In this document: positions 23,601 to 38,600 of the stretch, one piece after another
Position numbering within the stretch: position 1 is the first letter of the stretch
Layout: each line of letters begins with the position of its first letter
Assembly: GCA_009869945.1 (NCBI GenBank)
Contig: WIXG01000229.1
Location: 62,001 to 126,000, forward strand
Length of the DNA: 64,000 nucleotides
From: Mesaphorura yosii
Lineage: Eukaryota; Arthropoda; Collembola; Poduromorpha; Tullbergiidae
Direction: 5' to 3'
Made by a program: the position numbers and the translations under genes
The notes under the pieces: model-generated
What the model was told of the DNA's origin: nothing
The model's database searches: none
What the model saw: the letters and a program-made list of their open reading frames with translations, nothing else

Positions 23601-26600
23601 CCTGAGCTTTGTTCGTTGGCTGTTAGCCCGTGCATTCGTTTTTGCGTTTAATTCGCATGTCGTGCAATTAAAACCGAATTTATGCGCTCTGCACCTGTTC
23701 TCATGTGCCTTGCTGCAGAATCTTCGTATATAAAAGCAAGTATTTGCACAAGACAGCGAGATATAATTTACGACGTTGTGTGCTGCTGGAAAGGTTGGAA
23801 AGCTGGAATAAATTGACGATTGATCACGTCAAATTCAATTTATTGGCATTCGGATCTCAAAATAGCCAAGCCACTTTCATTGCCATTGCAGCTATTTTTA
23901 CTGCAATTTACCGATATGGGCAGGCATTTATTGATTTTGAGTAGACGGTGGACTATGGGCCATATGTGACAAGATCCGGCGCGAATATTGAATTTTTTAT
24001 ATTTAATTCAGAATGAATTTCAGTTACAGCCTGTGAAAATGTAAACGGCTCCTTTCACCGCCACCGCAGAATACTGCAGAATTGCGAACTGCGAAAATAA
24101 CGCTAATTATAGCAGTAGAAAAAGCGTTAGCGACAAGCGTAAGAAAGATGAAAGGAAGCAGTCTGCCACAATTTTAGCGACACTGCAAAGTATTTCGCGT
24201 TTCAGGCATCCGCCCGCAGCGCTGTCAAAATTGATCCATTAACTTGCACAATACGTCGTTATGAAATCTGGAGCGCCAATTTGGAGAAGAATGGGCCCAT
24301 GCAGCGTTTAAAAAATTCCATTCAGGGTAGAGCAGGCATCGAAGAATTTCAGGCAACGAACAACGAACGAGGTCACGGAATTTTCAATCTTGCCGTGCGT
24401 GCGTGGATGGAAAAATTCGCGATCTTGTAATAAACTTGTTCCGGTGCTCCTGATCAATAACACAGGGTCAGATTCTTATATCGAATCATTATTCAGGCTC
24501 AGAAAACACGAGACACGACGCGACACGACGCGGCGCACGGTAATTTCCTATATGATGGCAAATTTATACGTGAAAGATTTTCCACTTCACCTCACCATTT
24601 TTAGCATGCGGCATGCATTTCGCATGGAAATTCACCAAATGCATGCAAGACTCTTCAGTTCTTGGGCCTTTTATGAAGATAAACGTTCTTTCTGCTTAAA
24701 AACGCAAATACAGGAAAAGGAAGGAGGCGAGATAAGACGCTCGACTCGGAAGTAATCTCGTTCGACTATTTTTGCGATAAGTTCATTTAGCAGCGGCATG
24801 ACGCAGAAAATTCCACAGGAAATGTCGCGTAATGACAGCCCAAATCGACAGCGACAGCGACCCGAATCCAATGGAGATTGAATTGATACAGAAAATCTTT
24901 GCTTTTCCTTTGATGAGGTACAAAACTCGAGTCGTTTACGCGTACGCGTAGAATGAAAATGAATGATGAAGTGCACCTTCAGGCTTCATAAAAGAGGATC
25001 GCAGTTCACGGCACGGGTTTAAAAAGAATTGTGACGAGTTTCTGCTGAGCTGGGCGGCTCAACAAGCAGTCTAACAAACAGTCAACAATGAAAAAGACGA
25101 CGAAAAGAGTTTCCAGTTTCCAGTTTCAAAGAAAAAATTGCTGTTGGCGTTTTTGCCCTGCGTGCTTTTGGCGTGCGGGTGGTTTGTTGGAAAGATTTAT
25201 GTCCATGCAAAATAAAACGCAAAATGCATGCCTGGGCTGGAAATGAGATGTGCCTGACCATTTTTGTATGCTCGACCAAATTTCAACAAGCGATCTTGCC
25301 TGGGACAGGACAGTCTCCAGTGACTGTCCGACGAGACTGACGACTGGTCCCGGCTCTTGGCATTTGTCGCCGGAAATCAATAACGCCACACGCGCGAGCG
25401 CGCCTAAGCACGAGTTGATTGCTTGCGGCCTGCGGCTCGTTGGGTGGCCGGGCCGAAATTATGCCCCATTATTAAAAGAAATGAAAAAAGTTTGTCTGGT
25501 GTGTTTGCATTCTGAACTGTGCATTCTTCGCCGGTTGTGGTTATTTAATACTTCATAAAATATTCACTTGTTGTATTATTTCATATTTCTTTCATGCGCT
25601 GCGCCCAAACTGCACTGAAACACAGGAATACTGGAAGTACTGGAAAAGTAGGCCGGCCGTCGTGTCCCATCGCCGTCGCCCCTTCTCTGTCTGCCTGTCT
25701 CCTTTGTCTTGGCTGCCTGCGCTGCCTTGCTGCGCCTGGTGGATATTTTCTAATAAATTCATAATTCATATTTCACAACTCGCAATTCGCATTTCGCAAT
25801 TCACAAATGCAAGACTTTCTGCGAACTGCGTGTGGTCCCACGTGCAAGCGTTCCGTGCTGGCGTGTGCTCGTTACTTTTGTGCTGTGCTCCGTCGTCGTC
25901 TTCTTTGAAGCCTAAGAAAATTACTGGCACGCACGGACACGGACATTATGCAATGCATTAATTCACTTGTTCATATTCACTATTCACATTCGCTAATTTA
26001 GTTACCAAGAAGAAAGGCCCGTAATTTGTTTGATGTCTTCCAGTTCCCTTTCCTTTCTAGTTCCGGAGCCGGCCGGCGACCCAAAGAAGTCGAAAGTCGG
26101 TTTTCGTCGTCATTGGCGAATTCACTGCGAATTCACTGCTAAGTTAAGAAGACCATAATAAAATGAGGTCAAGCATGAAGAATACTTACAGCTTGGACTT
26201 ATTCGAATAAATGTCGAACAAGATGTTGTTAATTGACGCAGATGTTTGGTAGATGAAGTCCATCTGGCGTGGCAGCTTTTGTGCCCGCCGTCGCAGGACT
26301 TCCAGGCGGGCTCTCGGTGTTCGGCAAGTCTTGAGTCTTTTGTGTGCTGAAGTGTTTTTGTGGTCCGAAGATCCGATTTGATGGTAGCTTTGTGCTTGAA
26401 TTGTTGAAAGTTGTCGGGCGAGGATTCGGCACGGGCACGAAATTTTGCACTTTGGAGAAGGAAGGAAGGACAAGCACAAAGTACTTAACAAATTTCGAGT
26501 TAAAAGTTGCGAAGAAAACTTGCAAGTTGTACTTGTAATTTGATGGAGCTGCTCAAGTTTCGACGTTTCGAGTTTTCGAGCACTTGAAGGTATTTGGTGT

Positions 26601-29600
26601 TTATCGCAAAGCAAAGCAAACTAATTCCAGTTATTCCAGGTACTGTGTTGGAGGCACGAGCAGGAGCATGGAACGTGAGTCTTAAACTTCTTTGTCCTAC
26701 GCCCGTCAAAAACTCTGCTGGGCTCTTAAGTTTATAAACAACCTTTCAGCGCCCGCACACAAAGAAAGCGGTCTTTATTCAATAATTTCTGTTCCGAGAT
26801 CGAAAATACGTCGACGGAAACCTTTCAAGATCAAAATCGGCGAATCCAAGAAGAAAATCGAATCGAATTTCCCGCGGACGTGCGTCATTCGCATTCGCTT
26901 GAAGGTTGCTGAGGACAGGATTAACATTCACATCAAAAGTAAAACTAGTCTCGTATTATAGGTTTCTGGAATTGGAGAACTTTAATCCGGCCGTCCAAAT
27001 CAATCTTTTGAGACTTCCACCTGATGATTATTGTAATAATAATGCCGCTGCCTAGAAACTTTTCCCATCTTTCTACCTGCATGCCTGCCCGTCCGTAGAC
27101 GGACGGTTTCAATTTCGCAACTTGTGAGTTGAGATACAAAGTTTCCAGATTACTACATAAAGTTAATCTTTCGCCGAGTCGCAGAGTAGAGCAGACTCCG
27201 ATTGATTATTGCGAAATGGCAGAGCGTATTCGCGATTCGACAAAGGCAGTCCCGAATTGCGAATTTTTGGCGAAACTTTTGCTTAGCGTGACCTTTGGCT
27301 TTGGCTTCGAGTCGACAGAGCTCAGAGCACCGTCGACTCTTGCAGGATTACAAAATGCAAAATCTTTGCGTCTGCTTCATTTTCTAATTGGACATCATTA
27401 AAAAAGGCCGAAGGCAAAGAGAAAGTATGAACACAGGCGAATGCACAGCGCACAGGTGAGTTAATCAGAATGCACGTCCACGTTGACTTGGCTGGCGTGT
27501 CCATAGCTGGCTCCTTGCTTGTGGTTCTCGGTTCTTGATTCATTATTCAAACTCCGTGTAAGTTGGTGTAAGTGGGCCTGGCGCGCGGCGCGCGCGTGCA
27601 CTCAATCACGATCACTTTAGTACATTGTACATGAGACACGACTTTCACTATTCACTGGGACGGGATGGGGCTTTCTCCTGCTGCGTCGTCTTGTGTCTCG
27701 TGAGACCATTACAAGGCTCGGCTGGCTCCGTGGCTGGCTCCATTATTCGTTGCGTTGCGAAAGCATTTCCCAAAATGTCATTTGGTAATTTATTACGTGA
27801 GTTTGAGTTACGGCAGGAGGAACGACGTAATAATAATAATATTACAGTCTTGAGGTGATCTTCTTTGCAAAAAGGCAGGCAAAGGCATATTTTAATCTTT
27901 GAAAAATGAATAGCGCACGCTGACGTGACGCGCACCCGCCGACGTGACGCGCGCCCGCGACTGAACAATGGCCTTTCATTCATTCTTGCAAAAATGAAGA
28001 TCCAATCCAATTTTTCTCCAGTCAGCCTCCAATTTCGTTATTCGCAAATTACGAATAACGAATTTGATCCCGGCAACTCAAGTATGGCTTACTTTTTGAC
28101 ATGCAAATCCCTTCGCACTCGCGCTACCCTGCAGAATGATCGAATGATCCCGCCAGCCTTGCCTGCCTTAATTAGCATGTCAAAAGGCAAACCCCCGGCT
28201 GTAAATTACTTCTTAGTTTGACTTTTGACCTCGTCATTTTAATTTTAGCGTACGCGCGCCCGAATTTTAAAGACTTTTATTAATCGAAGATGAGCGACAT
28301 AATCACGAGGAAGCCTTCTATTTTCTATTTCTTATTTTTAACTACTTGAGACTTGAATTAAGAGCGTGAGGGCGTCTTTATTAATTAGTTGTCTGCTTCT
28401 TGACTCGCTCGGTGAGTGAATTCGCAATTTGCAATTTTCCATCTCAAAACAATTGGTAATTGATTTCCAAGACGGAAAAACTTTTATACACCGTTTTACA
28501 TGGCGCAAGCATCGTAAATTGGCCTCTGGTGGCCGATTTGTTTGACTGTAGCTCATTTTTCACTTTGAAGCTGTGTTTACTTCGGGCCTTCGTTCTTGCC
28601 CCAAAGGCCAGAACAGCACTCAAAATTTGCCAATCGCTGCCACTGCCAACTGGGTCGTCTACGTCGTCTTGTTCGTTTCCGTTGTCATAATTCGTCTGCA
28701 CTGCTGTCCTGCTGTCAAGTCAAATGGCAAATGGCGAAATGGCAGGCAAAGAGTAAATAACGAATTGCATTGGAATCTTTGGCTCTTGCTCACATTCTTG
28801 CCACTTATCGACTCATTTACTCGACACCCAAATTTACAAGACGAGTACGCGAATTTTTCACGCCCACGCGCGCGCGCGCGACCAAACGCCAGTCAAACTC
28901 AGACGAAGGTGAGGATCTTCTTTACCTTGTAACGTAATTAGTCTGCACTGCAATATTCGCATATTCGCAAAATATTCTGCACATTTTTGCAGACTTGTTC
29001 AGAGTTTTCAGTTTGCATTAAGTTTAGGCTTTGAATGATCTCTTAAGCAAGTAAACACAATTGCAGAATGCAGAATGGGGTAGGAAATTGATTTCTTTTG
29101 TGAATTCGTATTCGCAAACTTGCCGTGCAAAAATTCGATTCACTGCAAATCCTACAAAATCGTTTCGCTATACAAACACGAAGACAACGACGAAGAGACG
29201 AGTTACGACTCTATGAGTAGTTTGTATTTTGCATGTTGACTCAAAGTTATGTGAATTGCTGTTGACAGAATCAATGCCAAGTCCGTCCGAGGCGCACGAA
29301 AGGAATTTGGCGATGACTACGAACCTTGCAAATTCTCGCGTGATGCGAAACTCTCGGCCACAGGGCGTATTTAACCTCTTCAAAAATAGTGCAGAGCAAA
29401 ATAATCAGTGCAAAAGTTTAAGCAGAGATCTCTCGCTCAGATTACTCAACTCATCTACTCCAAGTCGACCGTGCCTTCCTCGCAACGAATTTGCGAATAT
29501 GCGAATTTCCTCGTTCCTGGTGCCTGAAAATTCCTGCCTGCTGCCGTCGTGCAAAGTGGTCGCTGGCTGTAATTTGGCACTCGACGTGAATCGTGAGTGT

Positions 29601-32600
29601 AGCAATAATTTTCGGGGTTAACCTCACGCTTGCCAAAAACTTGCTACTTGCCAAGCTAAGCTACGATTTTTATATTTCGACTTTGGAAGGGACAAAAGAC
29701 ACTCGCGATTCGCGTGCACATGCTACATGCTAATTTACGTAATCTGCTGTTGTCTTGTCTCGGGCACGGCGCGGGCATGGCACGGGTAATTTGTCCGCAT
29801 GACGAACGGTGAACGGTGATTAGTGGACTGAATTTAATTTTGGCTCGGCAAAACTAAAAGCGTAAAGGCAGGCAAATTAGCACTTTCCGATGACATTTGA
29901 CTCTTTACGCATTAGTCTCTGTCACCTCGCTGAAGAAAAACGGCAAGTGTCGGTGAATTTAAGGCCGATAATCTACGCAAAAGCGGCTAAATAACTCATG
30001 TATATTCATGCATTGTGCATTTTGTCTGTTTGCAGTGTCCGACTTTACGCAGCAGCTGTCGCAAATCCACGAGCAGCACTCCGTCGAGTTGCAGCACCTT
30101 GTCGAGAACTTCCGCAAACGGAATGGTGAAATTCGTAAGGAACGGTAAGCCCAGCCGTAAATAATTCGCAATACACGCAGCGCAGCGTAGGATTTCGCAT
30201 TTCGCACGAAACGCGATAAGCGATTTGTGCCCGCCGGCGTTTTTTAAAACAGAATTACAGAATCCAGCCGCAATTCCTGGAAATTCCTTCCATTCCAAGC
30301 CGCATCGCGGCTTAGCTGGTTGGCTAAGCTGTTCGTCTTCTTCGAAATGCTCGAAAGCCCCGCTCCGCCGTCCATTTGTCAGCCATTCATCTTCTTCTGC
30401 AAGTGGCGCGAGCGTGAAATCGGGCACAAAACACACAATCGGGCGCTGCACTTAAGAAAGGACCGGATTCTGTTTGCGCTCGCGCGCGGTTAAACGCAAA
30501 CACCGTACACGAGCCGAGAAGAATACGAGACAATTACGAAAATAAATACACAAAAGCCTGTTTGGAAAGCGCGAAATACGAACTTCTGCGTGTTTTAGCG
30601 AAACTGTGTGTTGACTTTCATTCATTTCGATTACTTTTCCTGCTCCTGCAATGCTCCTTTCCATAGCAGGCAGGCAGGAGATTAGAATTTATTTATCCAT
30701 TTCCATTTTATCTGGGTTACTCGCATTTGCGGTCGTGTCTTGTGTAACCACAAACCCGTGGAAGCACGAACCAGGAACAGGAACTCACGACACGACTCGC
30801 TGTCCTGTCCTGTTCTATGGTTTGTTTACTTTCCCGAGTGGCCCGCGTTTCGTTCTGTCCTATAAATAATGGACTAACAATGGTGCTGGCATTTGATAGC
30901 ATCGCGGACAGTGAAAATATGCAGTGATAAGTGATGGCGATAGGAAAGCGTGCAAAAGAGATTTGATTCGGATCAGCTTCTCCACCGAAAAGCAGCTGAA
31001 TTTACGAATTTACGATGCTACAACGCGAAAATAGATCCAGAATCAAGGATTCAAGAATCTCGGGCTCGGCGCGAAGAAATCAATCAAATTTCGCGCGAGG
31101 TGACTGACACGACGGCGACTGATTTGAGATTTGAGCGATGATGATGGGATTTTGATGACCCGCGTGCGGGGCCAGCCGTGAATCAAGAAAGGCCCATTAA
31201 GCAAGGATGAAAGCTAATTTTTCTTCCAGCCACGCACTTTTCGTGTCTCACGCGCGCTCCCCCGCGGTACTAATCAGCTAATCAGTCATTTTCCTGTCCT
31301 GTTTTGCCATGTCCGCAGGCCGCCGTGCTCCAGTTCGCTGTTTCAAGTCTGGGAAACGCTCCTCCAAGAAGTCGAGATCGACTCCCAAACTCATTCCGAC
31401 ATTTCCGGCTCGCTGGGAAGGCAGGTAAGCGCGCGTAATTCAAAACAACACATTGTAGTTGATACACGCTTCGTAACACAAATTCACAGTTTCCATTAAT
31501 TTATTCACATTTACACTTCGCAGGTGGCGCGTCAGCTGCTGGAGAAGACTTTTTGCAGGAAGATTCAGTCCAGGAAGATTTTTGCACACCGCGAGAGCTT
31601 TGAGACTGTGTTGAACAAGAGCGAGGGACTCCTCTCAAACGTAAGTCGCAGGAGCGGCGTAAATTATTTGTAGAAAGAGGCTCGCATGTTGCCGTAAGGC
31701 GCGAGGTCCCCCACGCCGCCTTCGCCCAAGCCAAAATTGTAAGATGCGACACGGTCCAGCTCGTGAATTTCATGCACGGCCCGCAGGGCAGCAGCTCTGT
31801 CGGCGGCGCTCACGGAGATGGAGCCGAGGGACGCCTTTCCGTAGCCAGATGCAGATTTGGAAGGAGCGTAGGCGTACTCGTACTTTTGCTCGTGCCCGCC
31901 GCCGTTAAAAATGGAGTTTTTATGCCCTAAAAGTCAGATTAGAAAGGTGAAGCTTGACGTACAGTGACGTACATGGAAATTGCTTAAAAACAAACCTAAA
32001 TGCTTCGGCCCACCGACACGGCCTCCCTCGACGGCGCCTGGCTTGTGTCCGTACCCGTGCCCATAGACGCTGTTTCCCCTGTACGGGGCAGTGGATGGGT
32101 ACGCCGCCTTCGCCTTCGCGTTGTAGCTGTAGGCGGCCTTGCCATTGAAGCCTTTGCCCTGATGCACTGCGCCGCCGGGGCCCGAGGGTGCCCCCGCCCG
32201 AACATACCCCAAAGCATGCGGAATGCTGTTGTAGTTGTACTGGTTCGCCTTCCTTCCCGTGCTGGCATACTTGCTGGCGCCGTGCTTTCCGGTTCCGTAC
32301 CCGTTTCCCACCTTGTCCTGATGCTTATAAGAAGGCTTTCGAGTTCCGTGTCTGGGAGAATGGTCGTAATGAGATGCCGATCTCGGTGGTGGCCTGACGG
32401 GGTAGGCGCCGCTGCCTGAGGGCACATGGGGTCGAGATCCGTACGTTTCATGGTCGCCGTAGCCGTAACCATGCCGGCTGTATTCCCGTCTCGTCCTTGT
32501 CAACGTCACCTCCACCGTTGTTGGGCTCGCGTTCACGCCCAAGCCTCCGATCGAGAACGGTAGAACTACACACGGCACAGTTCAGGAGTCGTCATAAATC

Positions 32601-35600
32601 AAGCACGGGGGCAGCTCGGCGGCGTGGGCGCCTTAATAAGTCAGGGAAACGCAAACGCTCACTTACTCAGACATACCGAAATTATTACGGCGGCGGCGGC
32701 AGCCGTGGCTGTGGCGGGCGCTGACGCTGGAGTCCAATTCGTCAGTTGCATCCTTGCTTTTGCTTATCCTCTCTTGGCTAATGTAGTGTTCTCGCTAGAC
32801 AAATTGCAGCGTCTCGGGATTTGCGAGGCGCGACGACGTAACGACTCGTATTTATAAGGCGGAAATTTACACCTGCGCTGCGCGCGCTTCACAATGACAG
32901 AGACAGAAATTACGTAATGGCAACGGCAACACACACACACAAAACACGTTACACGTGAGACAATTTACGTACGCTACGAATTCAAGCGTTATTGTCTCAG
33001 ACGGCCGGGCCTTAATTGAATTGGGACCTGAATGGCCCCGCTTGAATCTGCTCCACTTTTGCACACAAAAGCTGTTGCTCTGCTCTTTTATTCCTCGTGC
33101 ATCGCAGGCGGAAAGCGAGACGTGTGATTGTAATTAATTCACACGACAAGGACTTCTTTGTTAATGACTCTCTTGAATGCTGAAGGATGAGTGTTGAATT
33201 TTGAATGTGCTCTTTCAGGCGTATCGGGACTACTGCGAAGCTTGCGAGGCGCACCTCCGCCAGGGCAGCTCCGCCTCGCTGGCGCAGTACTACGAAGCCC
33301 ACAACGCGTATGTGCACCAGCTCCGAGGAACGAACGCCATGCTCAAAGACTACCAGACAGAAACCCTCCCGGCACTGCTCCAGGTAAGAAAGCTAAGGGG
33401 CCAGAAAGGCCAAAGGGTAGTGATTAAATTTGACATTCGCAAACTGCAAATTGAGAAAAACTGAAAAACAAAAAGCGGTTGCGACTCCGCCGAGAATTCG
33501 CGTTCGAATATTCTTTTTTCATTTCCCGTGGCCATGAATGGAAAAATGGCACAAATGGTAAAGGTCAAAGGCAGGAAATGATTGCATTTGTATTATGAAA
33601 ATGGATCGACTTCCTCCAAACTCCGAAATTGCAGTGTGGTGTACAAGTAAAAGTGTAGTACAAATTGATTTCATGTTTTGTGATGCTCACAATCACATGG
33701 CAGGCGTACACGAATGCGTTCGTGCTGCCGCTGTGAAATTGTGGCAATTCCTGTGCTGCAGTGCAGCAAAGCCGAATCGATCTGGAAATATTCCCATGCA
33801 TTTTCCACGTGCGGAGAGGAAAACATCCGTCAAAACCCATGAAGTGGACTCTGGCTTGTAGTTCGTGACTTGATAAAGTGCCACACACGAGCATGGCGAG
33901 AAAATGAAATTTATTCGAGCTGACTGACTTGACTTTCCAGCGCGCGCGTGAAAAATTCGCCCGTGCCTGCCTGCCTGCGTTTGCACAGGTGATAAGACCA
34001 AAAAGGCACAGCACGCGTAATTTAAACATAGTTTGAGCAAAAGGTAGGCGGCAGAGGAAAGCGTGCGCGTGCAGGACAGAGAAATTGGTCTTCTGAGGAC
34101 ACGGACGCGGAGAAGAAAAGGGAGATGACATTACATCTTTGCGTCTCGCATCTTTCACTTTCACTTTCATCCGGTCTGTGGAAAAGCAAGAGAACGGGAT
34201 CATCTTTCAAAGAAACCAGCCACGCCACAGAGAAAGTGCTTGAAAGACGAGAGACGACACTCCATCATAACAAGTCCAAATCTTGTTAGAGATGCGTTGA
34301 TGCTGAAGATGTCCTCGACTGCCTGCCTGACTCAACTCATGTAGTGTCTCGTTTCGAGTATTGTCAGGTGCTGCCACTCCATAAAGCCATGGTCATGGCG
34401 TTTGCCTTGGCGTAATGGCAGGTGTATGCAAATTAGGTACTTGAGCCGAATTTCGCGAACGTAGCTTCACGACACGTGAAAATCCAACATAACGACCATT
34501 ACTTCGACTTATTTGAAGTACACACGGAAGGCGTGCGGGAGATTTGTATTTTGCGCTCATTTTCTTGATTTTTACGTTTCCAGGAGCTGGAAGAGATTTA
34601 CGTGGACATTTGCGCTGCCGTCGCCGAATCGGTGCTCAACGGGACGGAAATCATCACAAGTCGGGTAAGTAAAGTAAAGGGCGGGAATTTTGAAACCCTG
34701 CAAGGCAAAAGAAAAGGCAGTAATTAACAGAGATCTAAAAGACTATATCGATATCGTATCGGAATTCGCACTACGCTTTACGCTTCACGCCTGGCTGCCC
34801 ACTTTAATTGCATACGCGAAATCTAATCATCAGACATCAGATCGGCAATCGGCGGTGCTCTGCTCGCTTGATCTTTGATCCTTAATGTGGATGCGGAGTA
34901 AATGAAGATTTAATCTCCCACGCGGCTGAAATGAAAGACGAAGGGCGAATACGAGAAGGTCAGTCAACCGACGACCGCCTGTGATCTCATTTCAGGGATT
35001 ATCGTCATCTTTGCTCTCGAGTTTGAGTAGAATTCCAGTTCCAAGAAACTTTGTCGCCTTCGCGTTCGCACTGTTTTTCGTTTTCTTATCTCCACTTGCG
35101 ATCCGTGTTGTGTAACTGGCTGCTCGTACTTTTGGTTGTGGGTGCAGATTAGAGATTAGTCATCAGAGTCGGAGTGCTGGTGCTCGTAATAAGTTTCCAA
35201 GAAGGAGTATTCGCTTCGCCATTCGCGTATTTACTTAATAGCAGAAGTTTCGGATAAAGTTTGGCTGTTTTGCTGCTCTCACGCATTCGGTTTCGGCAGG
35301 GCAGGCCGGCACTTTTCACGCCCCGCCGGTAATTTAACACGACAATTTATGACATCTGTACACTTCAGACTCGTGTTTGACGCAACAAGCAAAACTTGCC
35401 AATCGTCTTGAGTCGTGTCTTCCGAGTCTTGCGCTGCCGCTGCCCGCTGGGAAAAGGTCAGCCGGAGCGTCGTTGAATGGATCCGTTGGCCTTGCCATTT
35501 CTTTTTCCGAGAAATTCATGTACCGGCTCGGCTTATCCCTAATCAGGACCCTTCGGGGCTCGTCTTCCCCGAATTCTTAATCCTAACTTTGTCTCGAATC

Positions 35601-38600
35601 CCAATTCACACACAATTCACTGAAATTCAGACGCAAGTTTTTGAAAAGGTCAACGCTTTCCGCTTGTAGATTGTCGCGTAGCGTTGTGCCATTGAGAATT
35701 TCGTATTTCACGCAAGATTTAACCTTTTTGTTCAAAGATCCCTGTGTCTAGATGAAAGATGTGGATCTCCGTGCATATTGCATATTGCACAGACTTGTCG
35801 CACGTTTTCGTATAAATCTTGTGATTTACTTCATTTACGTCGTCCTTGCTTCCTTGGCCCATGCTTCATGTTAATATTCCCAAATATTGATTTATGATTA
35901 TTGCACTTTGCGTTTGTGTTTTGCAAAAATCCCGCGCGTGTGCACATTTTTCATGCACCGCGCGGCACGGCGCTTCGCGAAATTGTGTTTTTCGCAGTGT
36001 ATCAGGCAGACTTTTGGCTGCGTGGCTCCCCAAACGGCTTTTAACAGAGATCATGATCTGCATTCTGATGGGAGATCATCTTCGTCTTCATCTTCATCTT
36101 TGCTTGTTCTTTCTTCTTTCTCTTTCTACTCTCAACTCTTTTCAAGCCAAGCCAACACTTGCCTTGGCGCGCCTTGAATAATGGCCGAATAGCTCTCGCG
36201 GGAGGGCGGCAAGTCAAGAAGAAAACGAATTTGAGGTGCAAACCTTCTTTTCTTTTCTTCATCTTCGATAGAACGCAGAAACAGTGGAAATTTGCAGCAC
36301 AAAGGCAAATCCTTTAATTGCTTGCCAAATTCTTTCGCAACTTTGGCCAATTCCTTTGCTTCATGTATAAATTCTACGGCTCAGGCAGAAATTTGTGCGA
36401 AGCGAAACTCGAAATCCGAAATCCGATAAAACTTTCGGCATTTACGCAAATTGCAAAGTGAGAAATTCTCGAAGTCTGCAAGCAAGTGGCGATTTGCGAA
36501 TCGCGATTGTCGTGCTGAGAGTTGAATGGAGCTCGAACGCAAATCGCAATTCGCAAATCCTCACTCGATTGAGACTTGAGACTTGTTTAGTGAAAGTTGG
36601 GCCGGAATCCTGAGAGAAAAGTTTCGGCAACGCGGAACGCGGATTTTTGCCATTTGCCTTGTGTGCTTTCTCCCACCGGCAACTCGCCCCGCCTGACATT
36701 TGCAAATTTAGGTGGGTTCTATAGTTCCAGTAGTCGTAGTCCTGGACACTCATCCTGGACGAGCCCGCGCGGTGTATTATTTTTCCAGGGCTTTCTCCTT
36801 CTTCTTGTTTTAATGAGCTCTGTTTCTGTCTGCTTCCGTAAAGATTCACTTTGTGCCTTGTCGTGTCAGATTGGCTCATTAAAAAGGAAGCTCCTTTCGC
36901 GCTCGCGTTTCTACATTTTCTGCATATTTGCTAATTATGGCATGAATGCATCCGAATTATGAAATGCCAATTTTACGCGGAAATGAGACGAGGCAGGTTC
37001 GTTAAATTGTCATGCTTCAATTCCTCCAGACATGAATTCATGGCTAGCATTGATTTAATTTTAATAATCCGATCGTCTCAGTTTGCCCCCATGCAAGATT
37101 CAATGGAAATTGAACGGGAAAGCAGTCTTGATCGTCTGAAGAAACTGCAGCAGATACGAATTTCAAAGATTTCTGCACCTGGCGAGGCTATGACGCTTTC
37201 TCTTCGCTATCTCCGTCGCATTAAATTGAAATGGTATTGTGTAGCGTGGATTTTTGACGGCTGTCGTCCAATCGACTCGATGGTTCGTTCGATGTAATTT
37301 GAAATGTTTCGTGACGCTGCGCTCACTAGAACGAACGAACGACAGATGCATGTCCGTCCAAACGTACAAGCGCAGAACTACGCAGTACGAAGAAAGTAGG
37401 AGAAAGATGACAAGATCATACATTCCACATTCGACTATCGACTTGCGTGTCCAAACAACGCCCGCCCGCCCGGAGAGAAAGTCATCTTGACAGGCAGAAA
37501 GATGAAATCTCATTCGGATCAGCCTGACGCCGATTCTGATGTTGATGGCTTTCTTTATGCGCTGTACACAAGGCGCGAGCCAGATTGAGACATTTTTCTT
37601 GCACTCGCGTGTGTTTTCGCTTCAGGCTTCAGGTGAAAGCAAATATTTGGTCGGGTAAACAACGCGGCGCGGCGCGATACGCGAGTCCATTAAGAACGCT
37701 CGCAGAAAGCCGTCCTGTACTCGAATTTGCATAAAAATTCAGAATTCGCATCAATCTCACTTTTGCTACTGCGTTTGCAATGCAGCATTTGTTTCAAGTA
37801 TAATTTCGAACTTGAAATGGGCACGAGATCTAAATTTACCAGTCGCTATTCGCTATTTCCATAAAATTCGCAAACACACACGCGGCGCGCAAGTGTAGAA
37901 TCGGATCATTCATTGATCCGTCACAGATTTCTTGCTTGCGCCCTGCAAATTGTGATGGACGTGATCTATGCTGTATGTATTCTCTGTTTTCCCTTCTGTT
38001 AGGCTGGAAAGTAATTCCTGGAAGGAAGTCAACGCAGTAAATCGCAAATCGCGTTAGCAGTACACGGAAATCTATTTTAAGCCTTCTCCGTACATGCTTT
38101 ACGCATTCGCCTTCGCCATTCGTTTACGATTTTCTCGTGTCTTTGTTCTTCGGATGTCTCGTCAATTTAAAATCGATTCAATCACGAGTCGATTTTCGAT
38201 ACTCGAATCACGGTCTTGTTTCTCGATTCTTTCGTCGTTTTGTTTCAGAATTTCGCGTTTTGAGTCCGGTTTCTCACGTCGGGCAACTTTTGCAGTTTGT
38301 CAAGCCAAAATGCGTCCGCAAACTTTCTCCGGGTGCGGCAGGCAAATATTTCTGTTGCATTTTGCTTGGGAAAATCCTGCCTGGGAACTTTTCATGTACT
38401 TTTCGAATTTTCCCACGTTTCATTGCCGTTGTCGTTTCAGGGCCACGAAGGCTGTCGCCGTTACGAGAACCTCGTCGCCGTGTGCCGGAGCGTCAACGGA
38501 GTGCAGGACCTTCGGGACTACGCCAAGTGCGTCGCGGGGCTGCCGCCAGTCCCGCAGCCGACGAAGTACGCTTTCACGCTTCCGGCGGCACTCCTGCCAG

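Larger units (their letters stand above)
26347..30035. other. Intron 1 of the F-BAR/C1/SH3 gene, right part
   Basis: No supported gene. It contains a two-copy GC-rich 19-bp repeat at 27922-27958 and a (CG)7 run at 28867-28880. The ORFs here have no recognisable motifs. Confidence 0.45.
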
